Shown here piece by piece: positions 8,031 through 17,220 of a stretch of 64,000 bases of DNA. The stretch is from contig DACB01000007.1 in the NCBI GenBank assembly GCA_002494495.1, positions 94,501-158,500 on the forward strand, read 5' to 3'. The position numbers and the translations under genes were made by a program. This DNA comes from Methanobacterium sp. UBA294. GTDB taxonomy: Archaea > Methanobacteriota > Methanobacteria > Methanobacteriales > Methanobacteriaceae. The notes beneath the pieces were generated by a model. The model worked only from the letters and a program-made list of their open reading frames with translations, was not told the DNA's origin and searched no databases. The first letter of the stretch is position 1, and every line of letters begins with the position of its first letter.

Positions 8031-9905
8031 ATGGCTAAAAAAGAAAAAATTATTGGTATAGATTTAGGAACAAGTAACTCTGCAGCAGCAGCACTCATCG
8101 GTGGAAAACCCACCATAATACCCAGTGCAGAAGGAGCCACCCAATACGGGAAATCATTCCCCAGTTATGTGGCATTTACTGACGACGGACAGAAATTAGT
8201 AGGAGAACCAGCTCGAAGACAGGCAGTAACCAACCCAGAACACACAATAACCGCAATTAAAAGGCATATGGGTACCAACTACAAGGTAGACGTAGCAGGT
8301 AAACAGTACACCCCACAGGATATATCAGCATTCATCTTACAGAAGATAAAGAAGGACGCCGAGGCATTTCTAGGAGAAGAAGTTAAAAAAGCAGTTATAA
8401 CCGTCCCAGCATACTTCGACGACAACCAGAGAACAGCAACCAAGGATGCAGGTACCATCGCAGGTTTAGAAGTTGTACGTTTGGTAAACGAACCTACTGC
8501 TGCCAGTCTGGCATACGGTATAGATAAAGACGTCGATGAAGAACTGGAAATCCTGGTATTCGATTTCGGTGGTGGAACACTGGACGTGACCATCATGGAA
8601 TTCGGTGGAGGAGTATTCGAAGTTAAATCTACCAGCGGAGACACTAAATTAGGCGGAACTGATATGGACGCCGTAGTCATGAAATACATAGCAGACCAGT
8701 TCAAGACAGAAACAGGCGTAGATCTGATGAACGACGACCAGGCGGTGCAGAGACTCAGGGAAGCCGCTGAAAAAGCCAAAATAGAATTATCAACCACTTT
8801 AACAACAGATATTAATCTGCCATTTATAACTGCAACCCAGGACGGACCAAAACATTTAACCCAAACTTTAACCAGGGCCAAACTAGAAGAACTGGTAGAC
8901 TCAGTCATCAAGAAATGTTCAGGACCAATGGAACAGGCCATATCCGACGCAAAGATGACCAAAGCAGATATTAACAAGATCATATTAGTAGGCGGACCAA
9001 CCAGGATGCCAATTGTACAAAAATTCGTGGAAGACTATATTGGAAAACCTGTTGAAAGAGGAATAGACCCTATGGAATGTGTTGCAGTAGGAGCAGCCAT
9101 CCAGGGAGGAGTACTTGCTGGAGAAATAAAAGATCTGGTCTTGCTGGATGTAACCCCATTATCACTAGGTATTGAAACCTTAGGCGGAGTATTCACCAAA
9201 CTTATAGAGAGAAACACCACAATACCAGCAAATAAAAGTCAGGTATTCACGACAGCGGCAGACAACCAGACATCTGTGGATATACACGTATTACAGGGTG
9301 AACGTTCCATGGCATCTGGTAATGCTACATTAGGTAGGTTCCAGTTAGTGGGAATACCCCCAGCCCCGAGGGGAATGCCCCAGATCGAGGTTACCTTCGA
9401 TATAGATGCCAACGGTATCATGAACGTGTCAGCCAAGGATATGGGAACTGGTAAAGAACAAAAAGTAACAATAACTGCTCCAAACAAACTTTCCAAGGAT
9501 GAAATAGACCAGAAAGTCAAGGAAGCAGAGGCCCATGCTGACGAGGATAAGAAGAAACAAGAAGAAATAGAGATCAGGAACAATGCAGACTCCATGATTT
9601 ACACCACTGAAAAAACTTTGGAGGAGTTAGGTGATAAAGTCAACGCCGACCAGAAAACTAAGGTAGAGGAACTGGTAAAGGAGCTCAGGGAACTCATAGG
9701 CGGCGATGACCTGGGAGCAATTAAAGCTAAAACTGAAGAGTTAACCAAAGAAGTGCAGGAGATTGGTGCAGCTATTTATCAGCAGGCACAGCAGGAACAA
9801 GCACAGCAACAAGCTGGACAGGAATCTCAAGATCAGCAAACTGGTGATAAAGGCCCAGCAGATGGAGATGAAACTGTAGATGCTGACTATGAGGTTAAAA
9901 AATAA
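8031..9905 (+). CDS. dnaK: Molecular chaperone DnaK (Hsp70)
   Basis: A full-length 624-residue Hsp70. The ATPase domain shows IIGIDLGTSNSAAA at the N-terminus, then FDFGGGTLDVTIMEFGGG and VGGPTRMPIVQ. The substrate-binding domain begins after the linker KDLVLLDVTPLSLGIET. The C-terminal lid ends in a Gln-rich stretch (residues about 580-605) and an acidic tail, DETVDADYEVKK. It works with GrpE just upstream and DnaJ 176 bp downstream. The strand opposite it carries long open frames caused by its codon usage, which I do not regard as genes. Confidence 0.98.
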   Translation: MAKKEKIIGIDLGTSNSAAAALIGGKPTIIPSAEGATQYGKSFPSYVAFTDDGQKLVGEPARRQAVTNPEHTITAIKRHMGTNYKVDVAGKQYTPQDISAFILQKIKKDAEAFLGEEVKKAVITVPAYFDDNQRTATKDAGTIAGLEVVRLVNEPTAASLAYGIDKDVDEELEILVFDFGGGTLDVTIMEFGGGVFEVKSTSGDTKLGGTDMDAVVMKYIADQFKTETGVDLMNDDQAVQRLREAAEKAKIELSTTLTTDINLPFITATQDGPKHLTQTLTRAKLEELVDSVIKKCSGPMEQAISDAKMTKADINKIILVGGPTRMPIVQKFVEDYIGKPVERGIDPMECVAVGAAIQGGVLAGEIKDLVLLDVTPLSLGIETLGGVFTKLIERNTTIPANKSQVFTTAADNQTSVDIHVLQGERSMASGNATLGRFQLVGIPPAPRGMPQIEVTFDIDANGIMNVSAKDMGTGKEQKVTITAPNKLSKDEIDQKVKEAEAHADEDKKKQEEIEIRNNADSMIYTTEKTLEELGDKVNADQKTKVEELVKELRELIGGDDLGAIKAKTEELTKEVQEIGAAIYQQAQQEQAQQQAGQESQDQQTGDKGPADGDETVDADYEVKK

Positions 9906-10081
9906 TCAACATATTAGAGTTTGGGGTTTCATTTACCCCTACCTAAATTTTTTGGTAACAAAATTCAACCTTTAAATATTTTAAAACCCAATTGTAATTT
10001 AATTAATAATCCAAATTTTTAATTTAATATTTTTTCTAACTTCACAACTATTAACGAATAAAAGGTTAAGGTAAAGATTAT

Positions 10082-11242
10082 ATGGCAGAAAAGCGTGATT
10101 ACTACGAAGTTCTCGGGGTAGAAAAAGGTGCTGATAAAAAGGAAATAAAAAAGGCCTACCGTAAATTGGCTATGCAGTACCACCCCGATGTAAGTGAAGA
10201 CCCAGAGAGTGCAGAAAAGTTCAAAGAAGTAAGCGAAGCCTATGCAGTACTTTCTGATGAAGAAAAGAGAAATACTTATGACCAGTATGGACATGCAGGT
10301 ATGGGTGGATTCTCCCAAGAAGATATATTTAACAACATAAACTTCGAAGACATCTTCAAAGGTTTTGGATTTGGAGGAAATTCTGGTGGAGGTGCTGGAT
10401 TTGAAAGCATATTCGATCTCTTTGGTTTTGGTGGTGGAAGACGAAATGGACCACAACAGGGAGATGATTTGGCATACCATATGGACATCAGCCTTGAAGA
10501 AGCTGCAAATGGACTGGAGAAGGACATAGATGTTGCCCATAAAAAATCATGTCCTAAATGTCATGGATCCAAGGCAGAACCAGGAACGGAACCCCGCGTA
10601 TGTACAACTTGTGGTGGAAGTGGACAGGTCCGCCATGTAAGTAACACACCACTGGGCCAGATGGCCTCCATAAGACCATGTAACACCTGTCATGGAGAAG
10701 GAAAAATAATAGACACCCCTTGTACAGAATGTAATGGAAAGGGTATAGTTAAACAGAAGAATACCATCCATGTTAAGATACCCCCAGGTGTAGATGATGG
10801 CAGCCGTCTAAGAGTCCCTGGTGAAGGGGATGTTGGCAAAAGGGGAGGTCCACCGGGTGATCTTTACATACTGATACGCGTGAAAAAACACCCATTATTC
10901 AAGAGGGATGGGTCTGATTTAATCCATGAAATGCCCATCAGTTTTGTCCAGGCTTCTTTAGGCGACACTGTTGAGGCCCCTACACTTGATGGTGCAGTAG
11001 ACCTTAAAATACCTTCAGGAACTCAAAGCGGGACTTCATTCCGGATAAAAGGTCAGGGCATGCCCCATATGCGCTGGACAGGTAATGGCAACCTTTATGT
11101 TAAGGTAAAAGTTGTAACACCTAAGAAGTTGAACACCAAACAAAAAGAATTACTCAGGGAATTTGCCGATATTAGTGGTGAAGAGATCTACACTGAAGAT
11201 AAAGGATTCTTTGATAAAGTGAAAGATGCTATGGGGCATTAA
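10082..11242 (+). CDS. dnaJ: Co-chaperone DnaJ (Hsp40)
   Basis: A canonical class I J-protein of 386 residues. It has a J domain with the HPD motif (MQYHPDVSED), a Gly/Phe-rich linker (about residues 75-130), four Cx2CxGxG zinc repeats (CPKCHGSK, CTTCGGSG, CNTCHGEG, CTECNGKG), and C-terminal substrate-binding beta domains. It stimulates DnaK ATPase and delivers clients. The 176-bp gap after dnaK is AT-rich with possible promoter elements, so dnaJ may have its own transcript. No clear Shine-Dalgarno sequence precedes the ATG beyond a weak AAGGTAAAG. Confidence 0.98.
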   Translation: MAEKRDYYEVLGVEKGADKKEIKKAYRKLAMQYHPDVSEDPESAEKFKEVSEAYAVLSDEEKRNTYDQYGHAGMGGFSQEDIFNNINFEDIFKGFGFGGNSGGGAGFESIFDLFGFGGGRRNGPQQGDDLAYHMDISLEEAANGLEKDIDVAHKKSCPKCHGSKAEPGTEPRVCTTCGGSGQVRHVSNTPLGQMASIRPCNTCHGEGKIIDTPCTECNGKGIVKQKNTIHVKIPPGVDDGSRLRVPGEGDVGKRGGPPGDLYILIRVKKHPLFKRDGSDLIHEMPISFVQASLGDTVEAPTLDGAVDLKIPSGTQSGTSFRIKGQGMPHMRWTGNGNLYVKVKVVTPKKLNTKQKELLREFADISGEEIYTEDKGFFDKVKDAMGH

Positions 11243-11396
11243 AAAGCCACAAAAATTTAATCTATTATTATAGTTAATTTTTTATTTCATGGAACTTTTT
11301 TTTATTATAATTTTTAAGCAAATAATGAAGACAACCCAAGTATTAGCATTATTCCAATTAAAAGAGGCGCGTAAATCATTTCTAATTTCGTTTTAT

Positions 11397-11792
11397 TTAT
11401 TTTAATTTGGCCTTAAAGATGCTCCTGCACCAATACCCAATAGAATAATTAAGGGACTCTCCAATAAAAAAATAGCCAATAATTCCAGCGTTTGAATTAA
11501 AAATAAGTATAAAAACTTTGGTACCAACAACTAGAATAGCCGGGGCATTCCCATGCTGTAAAGTCCAGCAATCACTGGTGGAGTTCAACATTTCCCTCAC
11601 TATGACTTATTGCACCTGAGCTGCGGTGTGTAATACAGATGCCAAGGATGTGGCCACTGCAGTATGTGTATCAATTCCAAAAAGGAGTATTAAAGTGGGG
11701 CGTACAATCCATACTCCACCTCCCAAGATGGATACAAACAAACCAATAATAAATCCAAGTAAAGGAAGTAAAAATAAGTTTATATCAAACAT
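11397..11792 (-). pseudogene. TauE/SafE family membrane transporter remnant
   Basis: The first segment (11792 down to about 11607) reads as the start of a sulfite-exporter TauE/SafE (DUF81) permease. It includes LLGFIIGLFVSILGGG, followed by PTLILLFGIDTHTAVATSLA, which is the usual first repeat of the family. After that, recognisable pieces appear only by switching frames: GNVELHQ, GLYSMG, and a final GIGAGASLRPN near 11400. Total length is about half of an intact transporter (roughly 250 residues), so both frameshifts and loss of sequence have occurred. The lost substrate is unknown. Confidence 0.75.
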
Positions 11793-11878
11793 GTTTTACA
11801 CTAGTTTTTCTATAATTAGTGTTTTAAAATAGGTTTATAATATGGTTAATTTATTAAAAAAATAATATAAGGATGTTG

Positions 11879-12187
<309 letters not shown>

Positions 12188-12212
12188 ATAAAATCCCTAA
12201 AATCAAGTTAAA

Positions 12213-12287
<75 letters not shown>

Positions 12288-12310
12288 TCTTTATAATCTT
12301 ACCCTTTCAG

Positions 12311-12320
12311 GGTATATAAA
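12311..12320 (-). promoter_or_regulatory. TATA box for initiator tRNA / RNase P RNA
   Basis: On the minus strand this reads TTTATATACC, centred about 28 bp upstream of the mature tRNA 5' end. That is the standard distance for an archaeal tRNA promoter. No comparably good TATA element lies between the tRNA and rnpB, so this promoter may serve both. Confidence 0.6.
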
Positions 12321-12370
12321 CATTTGCATGGATTAAAAAAATTAGTAATTAGATAATAATATTTGTTGAA

Positions 12371-12934
12371 TTATTTTTTGGCTTTATCAACGGATTTTTC
12401 AGTGCCCTCTGCAGGATCTTCCAGTTTGGAAATTCTTTCTTCGATATTATCCAGTTTTTTGTTGGTGTAGCCCCGGTATTCTTCGAATCTTTTTTCAAGT
12501 GAATCAACGTTGAGTGAAACTGTATCGAATCTTTCTTCCAATTGAGATAGATCTTTCTTGGTGACTATTTCCCAATCTTTTATGAGCTGATCACTTTGTT
12601 CATTTAGAAAGTCCTCAATTTTGTTGGACACAATGTCTGTGCTTATGGTGCCTTTTATCTTTTCACTTACTCCGGCCATTCTTTCACCCATACCGGCCAT
12701 GGTACTACTTTCTGTTACTTTTGAAGTGGCACTTGATGCTTTAGCACCTGTTTCCTTCATGGTTTGGTATATACTTTTGTCATCTTCATCGACTTTTAAT
12801 GTTCGAGTCCTGTTTTCCGTAGTTGTAGGTCTCATATTTAGGGAAAATCCCCGGGTATTTTGTAAATAATAATAGAGCAAAACAAGTATTGCGCCTATTA
12901 AGATCAGTATGGCAATAACTTCTAGGGCGGTCAT
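12371..12934 (-). CDS. Membrane-anchored coiled-coil protein of unknown function
   Basis: I do not recognise a family. The 187-residue protein has one N-terminal membrane segment (residues about 4-24, VIAILILIGAILVLLYYYL). A polar linker rich in Thr/Ser/Met and Gly follows, then a long charged coiled coil (about 105-175, including LSQLEERFDTVSLNVDSLEK). Topology predicts most of the protein in the cytoplasm or outside on a single anchor. It abuts its upstream neighbour without a gap (stop and start adjacent at 12934/12935). It is the last gene of a four-gene minus-strand unit, all of unknown function. Confidence 0.75.
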   Translation of the reverse strand: MTALEVIAILILIGAILVLLYYYLQNTRGFSLNMRPTTTENRTRTLKVDEDDKSIYQTMKETGAKASSATSKVTESSTMAGMGERMAGVSEKIKGTISTDIVSNKIEDFLNEQSDQLIKDWEIVTKKDLSQLEERFDTVSLNVDSLEKRFEEYRGYTNKKLDNIEERISKLEDPAEGTEKSVDKAKK

Positions 12935-13399
12935 TTACTTTACACCTTTAATTCCTTTAACTGCTTGTACATCCTCTGTTTTTATTTTTTTACCGGTTTT
13001 TTTATCCAGTTCCTGTTCCTTTTTCTCGATATCCTGTAACAGTTTCTGTAATTTCAGGTATTCAGTACGTGCTTCAAGACGGGTAACCCTTTCATTGATC
13101 TCACTGTGAAGGAAACCAGCCTGATGCATGAGATCAGAGGTACTTTTACGGATGTCTGAAAGTCGATCCTGTTGTTCTTTAGGTAAAGGAATCACATTTT
13201 CCATCATTCTTTTAGATTCCAAATCCTTTTCTACAAGTTCAATCTTTCTAAGTTGCGCCTGTTTTTCCAGGAATTCTACATTACTTTGAGCTTCTCTGAC
13301 TTTTCTCCACTGCATAAATACTACGATAACTCCTATTACAGCGATAACAACTATTATTATATAAAAAATATTTGTTGGAATTGTAACTGCATCTACCAT
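12935..13399 (-). CDS. Single-pass membrane protein with coiled coil, unknown function
   Basis: A 154-residue protein with an N-terminal membrane segment (residues about 11-31, FYIIIVVIAVIGVIVVFMQW) and a long charged, helical remainder. Heptad-like Leu/Ile/Val spacing runs through residues 40-135, ending in a Lys-rich tail. The design is the same as the downstream 187-residue protein: one anchor plus coiled coil. The two could pair with each other. A GGGGG-type ribosome site precedes the ATG. No catalytic motif is visible. Confidence 0.75.
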   Translation of the reverse strand: MVDAVTIPTNIFYIIIVVIAVIGVIVVFMQWRKVREAQSNVEFLEKQAQLRKIELVEKDLESKRMMENVIPLPKEQQDRLSDIRKSTSDLMHQAGFLHSEINERVTRLEARTEYLKLQKLLQDIEKKEQELDKKTGKKIKTEDVQAVKGIKGVK

Positions 13400-13506
13400 T
13401 TAATTTCCCCCTTAATATTAATTATTCTTTTCAAAATATATATATTTTATTTTCATAATTAGAATTTTTATTCAGGTTTACGGCTTGTTTAATAATTTTA
13501 AATATG

Positions 13507-13695
13507 CTACTTTTTAGTAATCCCTATCTGGAGTTGACGCTTATCTGGATCTTCGTTTAACCTCTCATTTAACCAATCATCCTCCTCATCAACAATTGAT
13601 TCTTTTTTAAGATCGTTAAATCGTTCATTAATTCCTGAAACTCTCATTTTTAACTGTTCCTCTGATTTCTTCTCTCTACGACCTCTTAAAATCAT
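13507..13695 (-). CDS. Small highly charged protein, unknown function
   Basis: A 62-residue soluble protein, very rich in Arg/Lys/Glu/Asp, with no membrane segment and no motif I recognise (starts MILRGRREKKSEEQ). Its ATG follows directly on the TAA of a 41-residue membrane ORF (TAAATG), so it should be translated by coupling to that gene. It is followed after about 107 bp by the two anchored coiled-coil genes on the same strand. Length and charge suggest a helical or partly disordered binding protein. Confidence 0.65.
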   Translation of the reverse strand: MILRGRREKKSEEQLKMRVSGINERFNDLKKESIVDEEDDWLNERLNEDPDKRQLQIGITKK

Positions 13696-13821
13696 TTATA
13701 TTGCGGATAGTGTAAATAAAAAACCACTGAGAGCAAATAATAGACTTTCTAATGGTAATACTGCAGAAGAACCTATTACTGTCTGATAGATTTCGCGGTA
13801 TAAACGTAGTCTTTGAATCAA
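13696..13821 (-). CDS. 41-residue membrane microprotein, TTG start
   Basis: A small ORF found by reading the minus strand. It starts TTG with a very strong purine site just upstream (GGGGGTGGGCG) and ends TAA directly against the ATG of the next gene. The peptide begins MIQRLRLYREIYQTVIG. It ends in one hydrophobic segment of about 22 residues (LPLESLLFALSGFLFTL within it), so it is probably a single-pass membrane peptide with a basic N-terminus. I know no family for it. The ribosome site and tight coupling are the support. Confidence 0.6.
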   Translation of the reverse strand: MIQRLRLYREIYQTVIGSSAVLPLESLLFALSGFLFTLSAI

Positions 13822-13954
13822 CGCCCACCCCCAATTTTAAACTGTCTTTTTTTTGGATTTTAAAATACTTATAATATAACTTAACTAATATAATATTTAA
13901 TTATTCATTTTAAATTAATGTTAGCTTTTAAATTAATGGATTATCTGTGATTAT

Positions 13955-14887
13955 ATGAATGAAATGTATGAAAAAGCAGGAAACATCGTGGCGAATGTAA
14001 GAAAATTGGCTACAGATATGGTTGAAGAAGATTTAAAGGTATTGGATCTTGTTGAATTCACCGAACAAGAGATAAAAAAATTAGGTGGAGAAATCGCCTT
14101 CCCCTGCAATGTCTCAATAAATGAAATTACTGCCCATTATACTTCACCTTCGGGTGATAAAACTGTTTTAAAAAATGGTGACCTGGTAAAAATAGATTTA
14201 GGTGCTCATGTTGACGGATACATCGCAGATTCTGCTATATCAGTTATCGTTGGAGAAAACCTTGACTTATCTTCCAGGGACACTGGACTTACTGAAGATG
14301 AGATACAACTCCAGTTTAAGATGATTGATACAGTAGGCCAGGCATTAGAAAATGCTATCAGCACTGTAAAGGATGGTGTTACAGTTGGTAAAATTGGTGA
14401 AGTGGTTGAAAAAACAATAACCGACCAGGGCCTTACACCTGTCTCCAATCTCACCGGCCACACCATGGAAAGATACATTCTCCATTCAGGCCTATCCATA
14501 CCCAACATTAAAGAGGAAAACAAGCATAAAATAGTGGAAGGTGATGTACTGGCCATAGAACCTTTCGTAACCAATGGAGTCGGACGAGTCACAGATATGA
14601 ATGATGCATATATCTTCCGTTTCTTAAGGGACCGACCATTAAGGATGGCGCCTGCCAGGAAGATGTTGCATGAAATAGCCAAAAATTACAGGAATCTACC
14701 TTTCGCTGGTAGATGGATAGAGGAAAGCATTAAAACCAGGCAGTTCAACCTGATTTTGAGAAATTTAATAAGTTCTCGAGCTCTGTATCCTTACCACGTG
14801 CTTAAAGAGAAGAGTAACGCCAGGGTTGCCCAGGCAGAACATACTGTTATTGTGGAACCCGGTGGTTGCCAGGTTATAACTAAATGA
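13955..14887 (+). CDS. map: Methionine aminopeptidase, type II
   Basis: Removes the N-terminal Met from nascent proteins. The 310-residue sequence has the pita-bread fold with the metal ligands in order: IDLGAHVDGYIADSAIS (two Asp), GHTMERY (His), IEPF (Glu) and AEHTVIVEPGG (final Glu). The helical insertion between the third and fourth ligand blocks (about residues 230-275) marks the eukaryotic/archaeal type II enzyme. It appears to be a single-gene unit with a short GTGAT ribosome site. Confidence 0.96.
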   Translation: MNEMYEKAGNIVANVRKLATDMVEEDLKVLDLVEFTEQEIKKLGGEIAFPCNVSINEITAHYTSPSGDKTVLKNGDLVKIDLGAHVDGYIADSAISVIVGENLDLSSRDTGLTEDEIQLQFKMIDTVGQALENAISTVKDGVTVGKIGEVVEKTITDQGLTPVSNLTGHTMERYILHSGLSIPNIKEENKHKIVEGDVLAIEPFVTNGVGRVTDMNDAYIFRFLRDRPLRMAPARKMLHEIAKNYRNLPFAGRWIEESIKTRQFNLILRNLISSRALYPYHVLKEKSNARVAQAEHTVIVEPGGCQVITK

Positions 14888-14984
14888 AAAGTTACGTTGT
14901 TTAAAATTAATATTTAAGAATTAATTTAGAATTAATTTAAATAATATTTTATTTTAACCTGATTTTATTTTAACCTGAATTAAA

Positions 14985-15018
14985 AAAAATAGAAAAAATA
15001 AAGGGATTTTGTCCCTTT
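14985..15018 (-). terminator. Intrinsic terminator of the frh operon
   Basis: On the minus strand the sequence is AAAGGGA-CAAAA-TCCCTTT followed by a T-rich tail (ATTTTTTC then a T8 run). The stem begins inside the frhB stop codon (TAA at 15019-15017). A 7-bp perfect stem with a 5-nt loop and U-rich tract is an unusually clean signal for an archaeon. Confidence 0.75.
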
Positions 15019-15901
15019 ATATGTTTGCTAATGGATCTTCTTTTTCGCTGCTTGCTTTATATGGAACTGGCAGTCCTAGCTCTTTTCTTCGGTCTATTTC
15101 CTTCATTGCTTTCTCTTTTTTCTGTCTTGCTAGTCTTGTTAGCATTTCCAGACCGAATTTACCTTCATCAATTGGTTTAGTCTCGATAAGACCTGCATCC
15201 ACTGCTTTACTAAATACAGTATCACCAGCATCAGTCCTAACTTCAACTGCTGACCAATCATCTGGAGCTCCGATTGAACCGGTTGATATGTCTGACAGCT
15301 CAGAAACTAAGTCAAGACAAACTTTACATCCATTCTGTTCGTATCCGTGTGTTTCTTTGATTGGGAAGTTGATTGTTCCATCCTGAGTGTATACCCAGAA
15401 TTTTCCTTTTCCAATATCCATTTTTTCCACTAAATCAAAGTTTACACCTGCTTTTGCTTCAATGAATGTTTTTAATGATTCAAAAGAGAAGTTTTCAGTA
15501 CAACATATCCCAACGATCAGAGCAATTTTATCAGCCATGAACCTTGTACCGAATGGGTAAGATTGCATTTTTCTTAGCCCCATGGTTTGACAAGGGATAG
15601 TAACTACACCTACTTTTTCTAAACCATATTGTCGAACTGCCTCTTTAATCATCCAATTATTGGGACATAATGTGTATTTTGTACCAGCTGCAGCCATTAT
15701 CTCATCTGCTGTGAGTGCTACAGTAGGTTCTGGTTTCCACATTTCGTCAGAAGGTCCAGCCACAACTGCACCATCGATGATTTTCTCATCAAGAGCGAAA
15801 GCTAAAAGTCCGGTTGCTATTCCGCCATCCTGGGAAATATTCTGGATCTGTTTGTCGGTTGATCTTGCCAGAGTAATTTGTTTGTATTTTCCTAATACCA
15901 T
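15017..15901 (-). CDS. frhB: Coenzyme F420-reducing hydrogenase, beta subunit FrhB
   Basis: FrhB carries the F420 site, FAD and a 4Fe-4S cluster, and passes electrons from the hydrogenase core to coenzyme F420. The 294-residue protein begins MVLGKYKQITLARS and shows NISQDGGIATGLL, TKYTLCPN, GVVTIPCQTMGL and VGICCTENF. The C-terminal half contains CKVCLDLVSELSDISTGSIG. Length is as in the family. A strong AGGAGGT site lies 12 bp after the frhG stop. It is the last gene of frhADGB, and the operon terminator overlaps its stop codon. Confidence 0.97.
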   Translation of the reverse strand: MVLGKYKQITLARSTDKQIQNISQDGGIATGLLAFALDEKIIDGAVVAGPSDEMWKPEPTVALTADEIMAAAGTKYTLCPNNWMIKEAVRQYGLEKVGVVTIPCQTMGLRKMQSYPFGTRFMADKIALIVGICCTENFSFESLKTFIEAKAGVNFDLVEKMDIGKGKFWVYTQDGTINFPIKETHGYEQNGCKVCLDLVSELSDISTGSIGAPDDWSAVEVRTDAGDTVFSKAVDAGLIETKPIDEGKFGLEMLTRLARQKKEKAMKEIDRRKELGLPVPYKASSEKEDPLANI

Positions 15902-15913
15902 CTTTTCAACCTC

Positions 15914-16738
15914 CTATAGTCCTAAATCCTGTTCTATCCTGTCAGCTGGCCACGAACTTCTTGGACATTGGATATAACATATTCCGCATTTTACACATCT
16001 GTCTTCGTTGAGTTCTGGTCTTCCGCTGTTCATGTCCAGAGCTCGTGTCTGGCAGGCCATTGCGCAGGTTCCGCATCCAATACAAAGGGCCTGGTTTACT
16101 ACTTTAAGTTGTAAATCACATCCACATGCTTCGGTGTATCCTGCCAGATCCATCATTGGCTGCAGGTAATCCATATCTCCGTTTATTAATGCTACTACGG
16201 ATTTTGCAATTATTTCTGGTGATGGTGGGCAGCCTGGTATTGCCAGATCCACTTTGACTACATCAGCTATAGGTACGAACGACTCATGATTTGGCTGGGC
16301 TTGCTGTCCTCCTCGAGAATATCTGGTGAAACATCCAGTTGCAGCACAGGATCCGAAAGCTGCTACGAGACCGGCTTTTTCACGGGCCTTTTGCAATTCT
16401 TTCATACTGTGTTCATCTTGCAGACAAACTGAACCTTCAATTAATGCTAGATCCATTTCGGGCATGTCATCTATTGCGTATGGGTTATTTTCATCACCCC
16501 ACCAGACATCAGCCAGGGTTTGTCCGTAGACTATGTCCACCATTTCGGTGAGTAAAGGTGCTAATATATCGTAATTTTCGGTTAATGACATTGCATCCCC
16601 AGTACATCCAGAAAGGTGGATATATCCTATTCTTGGTTTAGCTTTTTCTTCTTCCGCCACTTTTTCAACCTCCTGTTGTGAAGCTTCTTCTTTTGGTTTT
16701 GTTTCCATTCCTAAAAATTCTTTTATACGGGCTAACAT
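15914..16738 (-). CDS. frhG: Coenzyme F420-reducing hydrogenase, gamma subunit FrhG
   Basis: The small, electron-transferring subunit of the Frh [NiFe]-hydrogenase. The proximal-cluster cysteines are seen in SGCTGDAMS, GSCAATGCF and PGCPPSPE. The C-terminal part adds two 4Fe-4S motifs (CIGCGTCAMACQ and CVKCGICYIQCP). The first 30 residues are a charged helix (EEASQQEVEKVAEEEK) with no twin-arginine signal, consistent with a cytoplasmic complex. The ribosome site GGGGTC precedes the ATG. It overlaps no neighbour and is followed by frhB after 12 bp. Confidence 0.97.
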   Translation of the reverse strand: MLARIKEFLGMETKPKEEASQQEVEKVAEEEKAKPRIGYIHLSGCTGDAMSLTENYDILAPLLTEMVDIVYGQTLADVWWGDENNPYAIDDMPEMDLALIEGSVCLQDEHSMKELQKAREKAGLVAAFGSCAATGCFTRYSRGGQQAQPNHESFVPIADVVKVDLAIPGCPPSPEIIAKSVVALINGDMDYLQPMMDLAGYTEACGCDLQLKVVNQALCIGCGTCAMACQTRALDMNSGRPELNEDRCVKCGICYIQCPRSSWPADRIEQDLGL

Positions 16739-16741
16739 TGC

Positions 16742-17212
16742 TTAGACCCCTATTTCATCTAAAACGATTTGAATGGTCTCTGGAATGGCATCTTCAACAC
16801 TTTTGGTTAGACCTAACTTTATGTCAGGTGCAGAGATAGATTCGGGCTGACATCCAATTACCATGATTTCAACACTGTCTTTTAGTTCATGTAATGGTTG
16901 ATTTACAGGCCAGGAATGAACGTTTTCGTATGATCCTTCTGGTAATTCATCTATACTGAATATCCTTAATGTTCCTGGTTCGGCTCCGAAATCCACTATG
17001 TCCACTATTATAAGCTTTTTCCACATTTCATTGGGTATGCTGAAAATATAGTAGGGTCCACCGGTTCCGGCATCAATGATTAAAACGTTCTCTGGTAACT
17101 CATTGTCTTTAAAGTGTTCTTCCAATGCTACTGTTACTGCGGGACCAAATCCGTCATCTTCAAATAAGATATTCCCACAGCCAATTACTAAAATCTCCGC
17201 GTCAAATGCCAT
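16742..17212 (-). CDS. frhD: Hydrogenase maturation protease FrhD
   Basis: A 156-residue nickel-dependent endopeptidase that trims the C-terminus of FrhA once nickel is inserted. The N-terminal motif VIGCGNILFEDDGFGP, with an acidic nickel ligand, is present, as are DAGTGGPYYIF and IVDIVDFGAEPG. It lies between frhA and frhG, with 8 and 3 bp to its neighbours, the order known for methanogen frh operons. FrhA in this window still encodes the C-terminal extension that the protease would cut. Confidence 0.95.
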   Translation of the reverse strand: MAFDAEILVIGCGNILFEDDGFGPAVTVALEEHFKDNELPENVLIIDAGTGGPYYIFSIPNEMWKKLIIVDIVDFGAEPGTLRIFSIDELPEGSYENVHSWPVNQPLHELKDSVEIMVIGCQPESISAPDIKLGLTKSVEDAIPETIQIVLDEIGV

Positions 17213-17220
17213 ATTTTAAC

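Noticed and set aside
8279..8983. Long open frame on the minus strand inside dnaK (234 codons)
   Set aside because: It is the antisense of a highly conserved gene with strong codon bias, has a low-complexity Ser/Val-rich product and no ribosome site.
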